16,187 nt of DNA from an uncultured bacterium (GCA_905215105.1 CAJMOI010000030.1:1-16187); one strand, 5' to 3'; shown: positions 1-7,579, numbered from the stretch's first letter. A program made the numbers and translations. Notes: generated by a model from the letters alone, not told the origin.

Positions 1-66
1 AAACTTGCTGCCTTCTTTGAATCTCTCGCTGTACAAAATGTTTGACAAACCTACAAAGCCGCCATT

Positions 67-882
67 TCAGCGAAGACGGGGACGGCTCTGGCTGGCCACC
101 CGGGGACGCACATCCTCGGTCTGAACATACATACGGCGAGTAAGGAATGCAAAGGCCACCGTCACCGCAAAGGACAGTCCAGCGGATACCCACAGATTGA
201 CGCCTCCGGTGTTGCCCAGATCCATGAGGAACCGCAGGAGGAAAAAGATACCGGCTGCCACAGCGGCCCATTTCTTTTCCAGATAACCGCCCAGCGCCAG
301 CCAGAGCATGACGGCCAGACAGGCATACATGGTAATCAGCAGCAGTTGGTTCACCGCGTTGATATAAAAAGGCAGATAATCTCCGGTAATATCCTGAATC
401 ATGCCATTGACAAATGCCAGCTCATCTCCGGTCAGGCCTTTCGTCAGCTCTTCCGCACCGTCGGTATTGACGATGACACCAATACTGTAATAGGTCATAG
501 CGGTCAGGCCGGCGGACAGGGTTCCATTGGAAGCGGCGTGTCCCATGGCGAACATCATGGGCTGACTGCCTCTTTCCAGCTGGGGCAGCAATGCGCGGAT
601 AATCAGCACAAACTCCGCTGTTTCAAAAATCATGGCTGCCGCGCCGGACATCAGAGAGTACAGCCACGGATTCTGGGCAACAGCCGGGAAAAATCCCGCC
701 ATAGCACCCAGGAAAAACCGTTCCAGCAGCATGACAAACAACAGATGCATACTGACTCCCACCAGAAACAGCAGAATCTTCGCCCGCTTGCGGATTTTCA
801 GCACCAGCAGTGCCGCAATGGGGACACCAATGGAAAAAAGAATTGTGAGAAAAATTCCGATAATTGTAATGTCGGATACCAT
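67..882 (-). CDS. YhfC-like polytopic membrane protein (putative intramembrane-protease clan)
   Basis: A 271-residue integral membrane protein with about seven or eight hydrophobic segments (for example residues 5-29, 36-55, 73-98, 175-198, 206-222 and 229-246) and a basic, Pro/Arg-rich tail. I assign it to the YhfC family, which belongs to the CPBP/APH-1-related clan of putative intramembrane metalloproteases. The visible signs are an acidic pair followed by an arginine (E87, E90, R96) and an F111-x-x-x-H115 motif inside a membrane-associated stretch. Family members usually carry an EExxxR first motif; here the acidic residues are spaced ETAEF, so protease activity is uncertain. The frame stays open upstream to 1053. 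I chose the ATG at 880-882 because GGGAGG lies 11 bases before it and the promoter at 935-964 would exclude any earlier start. It is transcribed divergently from the HTH regulator, which may control it. The substrate is unknown. Confidence 0.72.
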   Translation of the reverse strand: MVSDITIIGIFLTILFSIGVPIAALLVLKIRKRAKILLFLVGVSMHLLFVMLLERFFLGAMAGFFPAVAQNPWLYSLMSGAAAMIFETAEFVLIIRALLPQLERGSQPMMFAMGHAASNGTLSAGLTAMTYYSIGVIVNTDGAEELTKGLTGDELAFVNGMIQDITGDYLPFYINAVNQLLLITMYACLAVMLWLALGGYLEKKWAAVAAGIFFLLRFLMDLGNTGGVNLWVSAGLSFAVTVAFAFLTRRMYVQTEDVRPRVASQSRPRLR

Positions 883-934
883 ATTTGTGAAAACCTCCCG
901 GTTTTTGCAGCCTTGGCCGCAATATTTGAGTTTC

Positions 935-964
935 ATTATAGCATACAGAAGGCGGATTTGTCGA
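935..964 (-). promoter_or_regulatory. Promoter of the YhfC-like gene
   Basis: On the minus strand a perfect TATAAT (935-940) is preceded by TGC, giving an extended -10. A TCGACA -35 element (959-964, five of six matches to TTGACA) sits 18 bases away. Transcription would start near 928, leaving a leader of about 45 bases that contains the GGGAGG ribosome binding site. Confidence 0.7.
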
Positions 965-981
965 ATAAAGATTTTCCCTTC

Positions 982-1010
982 TTTTCCCGAGAGATGATTT
1001 CTGATATAAT
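982..1010 (+). promoter_or_regulatory. Promoter of the HTH regulator gene
   Basis: A perfect TATAAT at 1005-1010 is preceded by TGA, making an extended -10. The -35 position (982-987, TTTTCC, 17-base spacer) is poor, as is common with extended -10 promoters. The start would be near 1017, about 50 bases before the ATG. The divergent promoter of the membrane-protein gene lies only some 40 bases away, so one operator could serve both. Confidence 0.6.
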
Positions 1011-1069
1011 AAAAGAAAACCTGCCATTTTCGTTGAATTTTACATATTAACAAAAAGGATGTTCGTACT

Positions 1070-2527
1070 ATGTCCCTCTATTCCGATAAACTGCAAAGCT
1101 TTATTTCCGCAGCCAGAATCAGTGTGGCACAGCTCTCCCGCACCAGCGGTGTAGAGCGCAGTTATATTCAGAAAATGCTCAGCAGTGAGCGGATTCCCGG
1201 CGATGTCACCGTGCTGGAGCGCTTGTCCGACGCGCTGATGCTGACGCCTGCCGAAAAAAAACAGCTTCGGGAAACCTATTACATTTCCAAAATGGGGGAA
1301 GAAGTATACTACCGCAGGATCCAGGTAAAACGAATTATTGAGGATGCAGACAGCTATTTTCAGGAACCGGATTTCTTTGCCACTCCACAGACATCCCTCT
1401 CTCACATGGAGAGTCATTCCAACCTGCCGGTTCAAATCATTCAGGGAAAAGCTTCTGTCATTGACTGGCTTCATTTTTTTCTTTCCAGAGAAGCTTCCGG
1501 CCCGGAGTCGCAATTGATGGCGGTACTCCAACCAGACTGTGAAGCAGGAAACGTTTTCCGCTCTTACTGCCGGTTAAACCGCCAGTTACAGGTGGAACAC
1601 ATCGTTGCTTTTCAGACGGAAACCCGCTATCAGACGGAAAACCGCTATAACCTCTCCTGTATGCGGGAACTGCTGCCCATTCTCCTCAGCTGCTGCCGCT
1701 ATGCCGGATGGTTCTATTATATCAGCTCCCCCAGTTGTCAGAGCTCGGTTCTCCCCTTCTTCATCGTTGGCAAACGCTGGGTCATGACATTTTCCCATGA
1801 CAATGAAAAAGCCGTATTGTTCCGGGAAAATGACGCCGTTCTGCTGTATCAGCGTATTTTTCGGGAAATGCAGGAAGACTGTTTCCCCCTGTTTGAAACA
1901 GAGAATCTGTATCCCGTCCAGTTCTGGGATCACCAGCGATGGCGGCCTACCCATCAGGAAATGTGTTATTCCCTGCAATTTGAACCCTGTCTAGGCTTTT
2001 TCTACTCGATGGATATGGTGGAAAAGCTGCTGCGGCAGGATGTTCCCAACCGTCAGCAAATTCTCTCTTTTTTCGAAGGCCGCCGTGAACAGATTACACT
2101 GATGACCGGAACCCGGCAAAGCACCTCCTTTTTCGCCGAAGAAGGGCTGGACCGTATTTTACAGACCGGCCGGATTCAGGAGCTTCCATCGGAGCTGTAC
2201 AGTCCTTTGCCGAAAGCCTATCGGGTGGAACTTCTCCGCCGGATGATTTTCTGCATTCACAAAGGCTGGTACTTCCCTCATCTGATTAAACCTCAGAAAT
2301 TCCGCTGTCCCCACAACCTGATGTTCTTCGTTTCGGACAACCAGCACCTGTCCTGTGGCTGTCTGCATCCTGTCTACGGTTCTATTTCTGTAACACTGCA
2401 CGAAAAGAGCATTGTCTATTCGATCTGCGATTTTCTGGAATTTTTACAGGAGACCGCCCTGATTGATTCCGTGGAGGAAACAGAAGCCATCCTGACTCAA
2501 AAACTGAAAGAACTGACGGAATCCTGA
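1070..2527 (+). CDS. HTH (XRE-like) regulator with a large uncharacterised C-terminal region
   Basis: A 485-residue protein. Residues about 8-65 form a Cro/CI-type helix-turn-helix: a helix ending in ARISVAQLSRTSGV, then a recognition helix near SYIQKMLSS, then a short segment on choosing the next regulator cycle (LERLSDALMLTPAEKKQL). Residues 80-485 match no family I recognise. This part is soluble, rich in aromatic residues, and holds 14 cysteines, including a C413-P-H415 and C429-G-C431-L-H433 cluster near the end that could bind metal. Residues in the QTETRY/QTENRY stretch come from an 18-base tandem duplication (1613-1648). The start is supported by AAAGGA ten bases upstream. Divergent orientation to the YhfC-like gene, with promoters about 40 bases apart, suggests it regulates itself and that neighbour. 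Function beyond DNA binding is not shown by the sequence. Confidence 0.75.
   Translation: MSLYSDKLQSFISAARISVAQLSRTSGVERSYIQKMLSSERIPGDVTVLERLSDALMLTPAEKKQLRETYYISKMGEEVYYRRIQVKRIIEDADSYFQEPDFFATPQTSLSHMESHSNLPVQIIQGKASVIDWLHFFLSREASGPESQLMAVLQPDCEAGNVFRSYCRLNRQLQVEHIVAFQTETRYQTENRYNLSCMRELLPILLSCCRYAGWFYYISSPSCQSSVLPFFIVGKRWVMTFSHDNEKAVLFRENDAVLLYQRIFREMQEDCFPLFETENLYPVQFWDHQRWRPTHQEMCYSLQFEPCLGFFYSMDMVEKLLRQDVPNRQQILSFFEGRREQITLMTGTRQSTSFFAEEGLDRILQTGRIQELPSELYSPLPKAYRVELLRRMIFCIHKGWYFPHLIKPQKFRCPHNLMFFVSDNQHLSCGCLHPVYGSISVTLHEKSIVYSICDFLEFLQETALIDSVEETEAILTQKLKELTES
1613..1648 (+). repeat. 18-bp in-frame tandem duplication
   Basis: Two adjacent 18-base units (1613-1630 and 1631-1648) differ at one base (c at 1623, a at 1641). 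They encode QTETRY and QTENRY inside the HTH regulator. The unit is a multiple of three, so the reading frame is kept. It looks like a recent slippage or duplication event. Confidence 0.9.
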
Positions 2528-2587
2528 CCCGTCATCAATGGATTTTCAACCATTTCCATCCTTTCCCTGTACTTTTCCGGGTTTCTC

Positions 2588-2596
2588 TGGTATGAT
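2588..2596 (+). promoter_or_regulatory. Extended -10 element of the relQ promoter
   Basis: TGG followed by TATGAT (2591-2596) forms an extended -10. No good -35 is present 16-18 bases upstream. The predicted start near 2603 leaves about 40 bases of leader before the ATG at 2644. The gene therefore appears to be transcribed separately from the HTH gene that ends 117 bases earlier. Confidence 0.45.
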
Positions 2597-2643
2597 AAAG
2601 GTAAAGGGGTTTGCCCATTTATCAAAAGGAAAGGATATGCGTT

Positions 2644-3315
2644 ATGGATAGCCGCGAGTTCGATCAGACACCGGTTTTGGTACCAGGTGGTCTGGAAAAT
2701 GATCCATTCAGCAACCTTCGGGAATTTCTGGAATTGCAGCATCTTTATAAAGCCGCTATCAAAGAAATCGTCACCAAGCTGGAAATCCTCAATGAGGAAT
2801 TCAATGTCCATTTTGCCCGCAATCCCATCCATCATGTGGAGAGCCGTCTGAAATCCACCCACAGCATTCTCAACAAGCTGCGGAAAAAGGGATACGACGC
2901 AACCATTGAATCGGCCAAAAAGAACCTCAACGATATCGCCGGTATCCGGGTGGTGTGCTGTTACATTGACGATGTGTACGATGTGGCCGACATGCTCCTG
3001 CGGCAGTCGGACATTCATCTGGTAAAGGTACAGGATTATATCAAGAACCCCAACTACAATGGATATCGGAGCCTCCATCTGGATTTGTCCATTCCGGTTT
3101 TCCTTTCGGAACACACGGAGCATGTGACGGTAGAAGTGCAGATCCGCACCGTTGCCATGGATTTCTGGGCCAGCCTGGAGCACGATCTGCGGTATAAATC
3201 CGATAAAGAAATCCCGCCGGAAATCTGTGAAGCCATGCTGGAAAGCGCCGCCGCCATTGCCGACATCGATGTGCGAATGCAGGAAATTTTCAAGCAGATT
3301 CAGAAGCTGGACTGA
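2644..3315 (+). CDS. relQ: Small alarmone synthetase (GTP pyrophosphokinase, RelQ/SAS1 type)
   Basis: A 223-residue stand-alone (p)ppGpp synthetase. It transfers pyrophosphate from ATP to the 3' position of GTP, GDP or possibly GMP in the cytoplasm. All synthetase motifs are visible: ESRLKS (66-71), DIAGIRV (97-103), NYNGYRSLH (137-145), EVQIRT (164-169, with the catalytic glutamate) and WASLEHDLRYK (175-185). There is no HD hydrolase, TGS or ACT domain, so it belongs with the roughly 210-230-residue RelQ/YjbM group, not the long RelA/SpoT enzymes. The ATG at 2644 is chosen over an in-frame TTG at 2611 because AAAGGAAAGG ends nine bases before it. In Bacillus the homologue yjbM sits beside a CYTH gene (yjbK). 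A CYTH gene occurs here too, but about 5 kb away. The gene ends at a strong terminator. Confidence 0.95.
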   Translation: MDSREFDQTPVLVPGGLENDPFSNLREFLELQHLYKAAIKEIVTKLEILNEEFNVHFARNPIHHVESRLKSTHSILNKLRKKGYDATIESAKKNLNDIAGIRVVCCYIDDVYDVADMLLRQSDIHLVKVQDYIKNPNYNGYRSLHLDLSIPVFLSEHTEHVTVEVQIRTVAMDFWASLEHDLRYKSDKEIPPEICEAMLESAAAIADIDVRMQEIFKQIQKLD

Positions 3316-3339
3316 CCGGCCGCTTTTCTTCTTCAAACA

Positions 3340-3376
3340 AAAAATCCCTGTCCCTCCATCCGGGACAGGGATTTTT
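3340..3376. terminator. Bidirectional rho-independent terminator
   Basis: A perfect 15-bp inverted repeat (3340-3354 with 3362-3376) around a 7-base loop. The stem has a GC-rich core (TCCCTGTCCC) flanked by A and T runs, so it can end transcription of relQ on the plus strand and of the nucleotidyltransferase on the minus strand. Confidence 0.93.
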
Positions 3377-3394
3377 CATAGTTACCATTACGGT

Positions 3395-4324
3395 TTACTC
3401 TTTGAAAAGCGGATCGGGATACACGCCCTCTTCCATCATCCGGGCCAGCGCAGCCTGCACCACCGGTTTATCCTCCCGATAGGTCACGCCGTACCATTTG
3501 TCGTGAGAGCGCAGCACCTGCACTTCGGCTTTGTCCTCCTCCAACAGCTGGCTGACAACACCGGGCAGATAGAATTCCCCTTTCTCCGGGTTTTCCACCA
3601 GTGTCTTTTTCAAGAAAGCCGCAAACCGCATCTCCATTTCCTGAAGAATTCCCGGCGTAAAGCCCCACAGATTCATGGAAACTACACTTTCCGGATCCAA
3701 CGGAGACCAGGTCTCGCCCCCATCTTCACTGAATTTGGCGCCGATTCCTGCCGGATCCTTTTCAATGCGAGTGCGTTCGGTGATATCCACCAGTTTTCCA
3801 TTCTCTGTCCGGCACACACCACGGGAAACAAAGCCGTTATCCGTCAGGGTGTTTTTCAGTGTATATCCTACCATGGCATACTGATACTTTTCGGTATCCT
3901 CCACGGAGGACAGGAACCGGTAAATCTGTTCAAATCCCTCTTTCCCGTAAAAGTCATCAGCATTGATAACAGCAAAGGGAGCGTCAATCATCTTTCGGCA
4001 AGCCCACACCGCGTGACCGGTTCCCCAGGGCTTCACGCGACCATCGGGCAGTGAAAAGCCTTCTGGCAGATCGTCCAGCTCCTGAAAGGCATACTCCACC
4101 TGCATATAACGGCTGATCCGATCGCCGATTACCTGACGGAAATCCGCCTCGTTTTTTCGCTGGATAATAAAAATCACCCGTCGGAAACCGGCGCGCATGG
4201 CGTCAAAAAGGGAATAATCAATGATGATCTCCCCGTTTTTTCCCACCGGGTCAATCTGTTTCATACCGCCGTACCGACTTCCCATACCGGCGGCCATCAC
4301 TACCAGAACAGGCTCGCGATTCAT
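3395..4324 (-). CDS. Nucleotidyltransferase family protein (sugar-phosphate NTP transferase)
   Basis: A 309-residue enzyme of the GT-A-like nucleotidyl transferase fold, which activates sugar phosphates or polyol phosphates with an NTP. The N-terminal nucleotide-binding signature AAGMGSRYGGMKQ (residues 11-23) carries the basic G-x-R and the lysine K22. GTGHA (101-105) and the metal-binding NADDFYG (121-127) follow. The C-terminal half lacks any recognisable left-handed beta-helix repeat, so this is a single-domain form. The exact substrate cannot be read from the sequence; glucose-1-phosphate-type or related sugars are possible. The start at 4324 is preferred over an ATG at 4330 because the AGGAGA site is only one base from the latter and seven from the former. 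It lies downstream of the LCP gene, suggesting a role in envelope glycopolymers, but a terminator and a likely promoter separate them. Confidence 0.85.
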   Translation of the reverse strand: MNREPVLVVMAAGMGSRYGGMKQIDPVGKNGEIIIDYSLFDAMRAGFRRVIFIIQRKNEADFRQVIGDRISRYMQVEYAFQELDDLPEGFSLPDGRVKPWGTGHAVWACRKMIDAPFAVINADDFYGKEGFEQIYRFLSSVEDTEKYQYAMVGYTLKNTLTDNGFVSRGVCRTENGKLVDITERTRIEKDPAGIGAKFSEDGGETWSPLDPESVVSMNLWGFTPGILQEMEMRFAAFLKKTLVENPEKGEFYLPGVVSQLLEEDKAEVQVLRSHDKWYGVTYREDKPVVQAALARMMEEGVYPDPLFKE

Positions 4325-4366
4325 AAACATTCTCCTTTGCGTTTTTTCCGCGATTACTTTATTGTA

Positions 4367-4395
4367 ATTATACTACAGTGAATAAAAAAAATCGA
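4367..4395 (-). promoter_or_regulatory. Promoter of the nucleotidyltransferase gene
   Basis: A perfect TATAAT at 4367-4372 on the minus strand, with a weak TCGATT -35 at 4390-4395 (17-base spacer). It lies downstream of the LCP terminator, so the nucleotidyltransferase can be transcribed on its own. Confidence 0.5.
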
Positions 4396-4413
4396 TAGCA
4401 GACATTGTTTTTT

Positions 4414-4454
4414 CCAAAAAAAGCATGCCGGACAAGCTCTTTTCGTCCGGCATG
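4414..4454 (-). terminator. Rho-independent terminator after the LCP gene
   Basis: A 10-bp GC-rich stem (4424-4433 with 4445-4454, core CATGCCGGAC) with an 11-base loop. On the minus strand it is followed by a run of T residues (complement of the A run at 4414-4422), so it acts on the LCP transcript. TTTTAT on the other side might give weak plus-strand activity. Confidence 0.88.
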
Positions 4455-4477
4455 TTTTATGTTTTATTCTGTTTTAA

Positions 4478-5560
4478 TTATGCAGCATCGGAAGAAGCGG
4501 AAGCAGTGGTGCTGTCTGTAGAATTGTCTTCCTCTCCCGTCTCATAGATGATCTCATGAATATGATCGGCAGCAGCGTCCAGGTCATACTCCCAGACCCA
4601 CTGTCCGGAGTCATCAATACCGCCCCAGGCATCTTCTTCCTCTCCGGGAATCACATAGCTTTCCAGCTCCGGGTCTCCGGCCAGAATGCCTGCCAGAGAA
4701 ATCATCTCCGTATAGTCCAGCGAAGTGGTGACCAGCGGCGCAATTTTCTTGATAAACGCCGGATAGTCCGCCACACTCAGATTGTCCACTTTTCCCAGCA
4801 GAGCGGACAACACTTCCTGCTGACGGCCTGCACGGGCGATATCTGTGCCCACATTCCGAATCCGTGCATAGGACACTGCCTGATTTCCGGTCAGGGTCAC
4901 CATACCGGTTTCATACAGGTCACTATCATAAATTCCCAGACCGTGCATATGGAAATTGATTTCTTCCAGTTCCTCGGCGGTTACATCGATCTCTACGCCG
5001 CCCACTGCATCAATCACATCGGCCAGCTGATCAAAATTGACTCGGACATAATCCCGGACGTTCATGTTGAAATTCTGGTTCAGGGTCTTAATGGCCAGCG
5101 GAGCACTGCCCCACCAGTAGGAATTGGTGATTTTAGACTGTCCATATCCTTCGATTTCCACCTTGGAGTCCCGAAGAATGGAAATCAGTTTGAGTTTATT
5201 ATGCTTATTATCAATGGAAAGAATCATGAATGCGTCCGCGTGTCCCTGATCGTCATGGGTACGGGAATCAATACCAAACAGGGCAATATTGGTAATGGTT
5301 TCATCGTGAACCTCTGCGCTGTTGACACCCAGCTCACTGTCCGTTTTCGGGAAATCCCGATCAATTTCGATATCCCCCACAAAATACCATGCGGCACACA
5401 CAACACCGCCGCAGAGAATCAGCACAACCGATATGATGGCAATCAGGACTTTTTTCCACCGTGCCATTTTCTTCTTTCCTTTTTTTCCGTTACGGTTATC
5501 ACCGCCGTTTTCATTGTTCGAATAGCTGTAAAGATCTACATAATCCTGCTGATCGGACAT
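4478..5560 (-). CDS. LytR-CpsA-Psr (LCP) family cell-wall glycopolymer ligase
   Basis: A 360-residue type II membrane protein. A short acidic/Asn-rich cytoplasmic head (1-25) and a Lys-rich stretch (26-37) precede one transmembrane helix (about 38-61), and the rest is extracytoplasmic. LCP proteins move undecaprenyl-phosphate-linked polymers such as teichoic acids or capsule to peptidoglycan. Motifs seen are NIALFGIDSR (91-100), ADAFMILSID (108-117), SILRD (127-131), KITNSY (143-148), DAVGGVEIDV (184-193) and the closing YARIR...TDIARAGRQQEV with D240, R243, R246 and Q247. The RSD-type arginine normally just before D109 is replaced by H107-A108. The C-terminus is a low-complexity Asp/Glu/Ser/Thr tail (about 340-360). 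The start is MSDQQ because AGGAAG lies eight bases ahead; the frame is open further upstream without such a site. A sugar nucleotidyltransferase gene follows. Confidence 0.92.
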   Translation of the reverse strand: MSDQQDYVDLYSYSNNENGGDNRNGKKGKKKMARWKKVLIAIISVVLILCGGVVCAAWYFVGDIEIDRDFPKTDSELGVNSAEVHDETITNIALFGIDSRTHDDQGHADAFMILSIDNKHNKLKLISILRDSKVEIEGYGQSKITNSYWWGSAPLAIKTLNQNFNMNVRDYVRVNFDQLADVIDAVGGVEIDVTAEELEEINFHMHGLGIYDSDLYETGMVTLTGNQAVSYARIRNVGTDIARAGRQQEVLSALLGKVDNLSVADYPAFIKKIAPLVTTSLDYTEMISLAGILAGDPELESYVIPGEEEDAWGGIDDSGQWVWEYDLDAAADHIHEIIYETGEEDNSTDSTTASASSDAA

Positions 5561-5627
5561 TTTCTGCACTTCCTTTATGACAAAATCGGCGTTTGATTCA
5601 GCCGTACCCGAAGCAGTATACACCTAA

Positions 5628-5657
5628 AATGTATCCAACTTGTATCCTGAAAGTCGA
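5628..5657 (-). promoter_or_regulatory. Possible promoter of the LCP gene
   Basis: On the minus strand TCGACT (5652-5657, four of six matches to the -35 consensus) is separated by 18 bases from TACATT (5628-5633). It is the best pair in the 214-base interval between pepF and the LCP gene, but the match is modest and the leader would be about 60 bases. Confidence 0.3.
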
Positions 5658-5713
5658 ATTTTGTAACATTTTTTTGAATTCTGCAAGGAATTGAAGAATT
5701 TCTTTCCAAAAAG

Positions 5714-5749
5714 AAAACTCCCTCTTTTTTGAAAGCAAGAGGGAGTTTT
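5714..5749 (-). terminator. Rho-independent terminator after pepF
   Basis: A perfect 13-bp stem (5714-5726 with 5737-5749, core CTCCCTCTT) with a 10-base loop. On the minus strand the stem ends in TTTT and continues CTTTTTGG, a T-rich tail that fits termination of the pepF transcript before the LCP gene. Confidence 0.9.
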
Positions 5750-5774
5750 GGACTAATTTATTTTTTGATAACCG

Positions 5775-7544
5775 TCAGCCCAACAGCGCTTTCAGCTCCT
5801 GAAGGGTGGTGCGGAAGGTCTCAATAGTATCCAGCACCGGTTTGGGAGAGGCCATGTCCACACCGGCAATCTTCAGCAGATCGATGGGATGGCCGCTGCC
5901 GCCGGTGGTGAGGAACTTCCGATAGTCCGCCACAGCCGGTGCGCCCTCGGTAAAGATCCGATGAGCGATAGCCGTAGAAGCAGCGATGCCGGTTGCGTAC
6001 TGATAGACATAGAAGGCACTGTAGAAATGGGGAATTCTCGCCCATTCACAGGAGAGATAATCATCCACGGTCAGCTCCGGACCATAATAATCCTCGTTCA
6101 ATTTCCGGTGGATGCCGCACAGGGTTTCGGGCACCAGCGGTTCACCTGCCTCTACCAGCTTGTGGGTCTGGTATTCAAAGTCGGCAAACATGGTCTGGCG
6201 GTAGAACGTGGAGCGGATATCATCCAGCCGTTTGCACAGAAGCAGTGCTTTTTCCTCTTTGGAAGTGCTGTGCTCAAACAGCCAGCGGCTCAAAAGCTGC
6301 TCATTGAGAGTAGAAGCCACTTCCGCACAGAAAATGCTGTAGCCGGAGTAGAGCAGAGGCTGGTTTTCATTGCTGAACCAGGTGTGCAGGGAGTGTCCCA
6401 ATTCGTGGGCCAAGGTAAACACGTCATCCAGCGTGCCAGTAAAGTTCAGCAGTACATAGGGCTTGCACTTATAAGCGCCGGTGGAATAGGCGCCGGTGCG
6501 TTTGGCCTCCCGGGGGGATACGTCAATCCAGCGCTCGTCAAAAGCCTTCTGAATCAGCGCCGTATAATCCTCTCCCAACACAGAAACGGCATCCAGCACC
6601 AGTTTCTGGGCCTCTTCATAGGTATACTTCCGGGCACTTTCCTGTACCAGCGGCACAAACAGGTCGCTGAAATAGAGGGTATCCAGTCCCAGACGCTCTT
6701 TCCGGAACGCCACATACTCATGCAAAGGCTCTACATTGGCCCGAACGGTTTCCAGCAGATTGTCATAGACCGTTTCCGGAATGTGGTTGGCAAACAGTGC
6801 CGCTGCTCGGGCACTGGCGTACTTGCGGCTTTTGGCGGTGAAGCAGTCGTTTTTCACAGAGCCGTAGTGGATAGAGGTCAGGGTGTTGATGTGCTTCTGA
6901 TAGGTGCCCAGCAGCCCCTTGTAATAATCCCGGCGGAAAGCAGGGTCGGGGTTTTCCAGCGCCATGGCGTAATTGGCCTCATTGGCCCGAATGCTCTCCC
7001 CTTCCAGCGTCTGAATCATGGGGAATTCCATATCATTCACCGTCAGATCTTCAAACACCTTGGAGAAGGACTCGCCCATATCGTTCATACGCACCAGCAG
7101 CGTCTCCATTTCGTCGCTGAGAATGTGCTCTTTTCGGGCAAAAAAGTCCTCTGCAAAGTGGGCAAACTCTTTCAGTTCCGGTTTTTCTTCACAATACCGG
7201 TTAAAATCCTCCATGGAATACTGCATCAGCTCGGGTGCCATAAAAGAAAGGGCTTCTCCAATGGCGGTGGACTGGTTCTGCGCCGTTTCATAGAGCTTTT
7301 TCGCGGCGGGATCTGCCATATTCTGGTCAAAATTGGAGTTGGCAAATACCATCAGCCGATAGAGCTTTTCTTCCAGCTCCAGATACAGCCGGGCCGTCTC
7401 CGCCAGCGCTTCCGCGTTTTCTGCAAGGTGGCCCTTCCGGCCTGCCAGTGCTTTGGCAACCTCCGAGGCCTGCTCCATTTCCCGGTTCCAGTCTTCATCA
7501 GCGGGGAACATTTCCCGCAGGCTCCATCTCATCTGATCTTCCAC
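5775..7544 (-). CDS. pepF: Oligoendopeptidase F (M3B zinc metallopeptidase)
   Basis: A 589-residue cytoplasmic oligopeptidase that cuts short peptides, part of peptide recycling and nutrition. The zinc site is complete: H380-E-L-G-H384 with the third ligand E408, in the context SIFCAEVAS, 24 residues after the second histidine as in M3 enzymes. The long helical N-terminal region and the total length of about 600 residues fit the PepF family. There is no signal peptide. The start is GTG at 7542-7544, six bases after GGGAGG; an ATG at 7530-7532 would leave an 18-base gap, and an upstream ATG at 7589 has no such site. The gene stands alone, with its own extended -10 promoter and a terminator. 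That promoter region is shared back-to-back with the acetyltransferase gene. Confidence 0.95.
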   Translation of the reverse strand: MEDQMRWSLREMFPADEDWNREMEQASEVAKALAGRKGHLAENAEALAETARLYLELEEKLYRLMVFANSNFDQNMADPAAKKLYETAQNQSTAIGEALSFMAPELMQYSMEDFNRYCEEKPELKEFAHFAEDFFARKEHILSDEMETLLVRMNDMGESFSKVFEDLTVNDMEFPMIQTLEGESIRANEANYAMALENPDPAFRRDYYKGLLGTYQKHINTLTSIHYGSVKNDCFTAKSRKYASARAAALFANHIPETVYDNLLETVRANVEPLHEYVAFRKERLGLDTLYFSDLFVPLVQESARKYTYEEAQKLVLDAVSVLGEDYTALIQKAFDERWIDVSPREAKRTGAYSTGAYKCKPYVLLNFTGTLDDVFTLAHELGHSLHTWFSNENQPLLYSGYSIFCAEVASTLNEQLLSRWLFEHSTSKEEKALLLCKRLDDIRSTFYRQTMFADFEYQTHKLVEAGEPLVPETLCGIHRKLNEDYYGPELTVDDYLSCEWARIPHFYSAFYVYQYATGIAASTAIAHRIFTEGAPAVADYRKFLTTGGSGHPIDLLKIAGVDMASPKPVLDTIETFRTTLQELKALLG

Positions 7545-7579
7545 AAAAATCCTCCCTTTCGATAGTTCATTGCAGAAAT

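Noticed and set aside
1..66. Edge sequence downstream of the YhfC-like gene
   Set aside because: No coding frame, hairpin or other site can be supported in this short stretch.
2537..2554. Possible terminator after the HTH regulator gene
   Set aside because: Only a 5-bp AT-rich stem (AATGG/CCATT) with an 8-base loop and no T run; too weak to call.
5889..7565. Long open frame on the plus strand opposite pepF (558 codons)
   Set aside because: It is antisense to a clear M3B peptidase with an intact HELGH site, has no ribosome binding site or recognisable domain, and its composition (many His, Gln, Arg) is typical of a mirror frame of a real gene.
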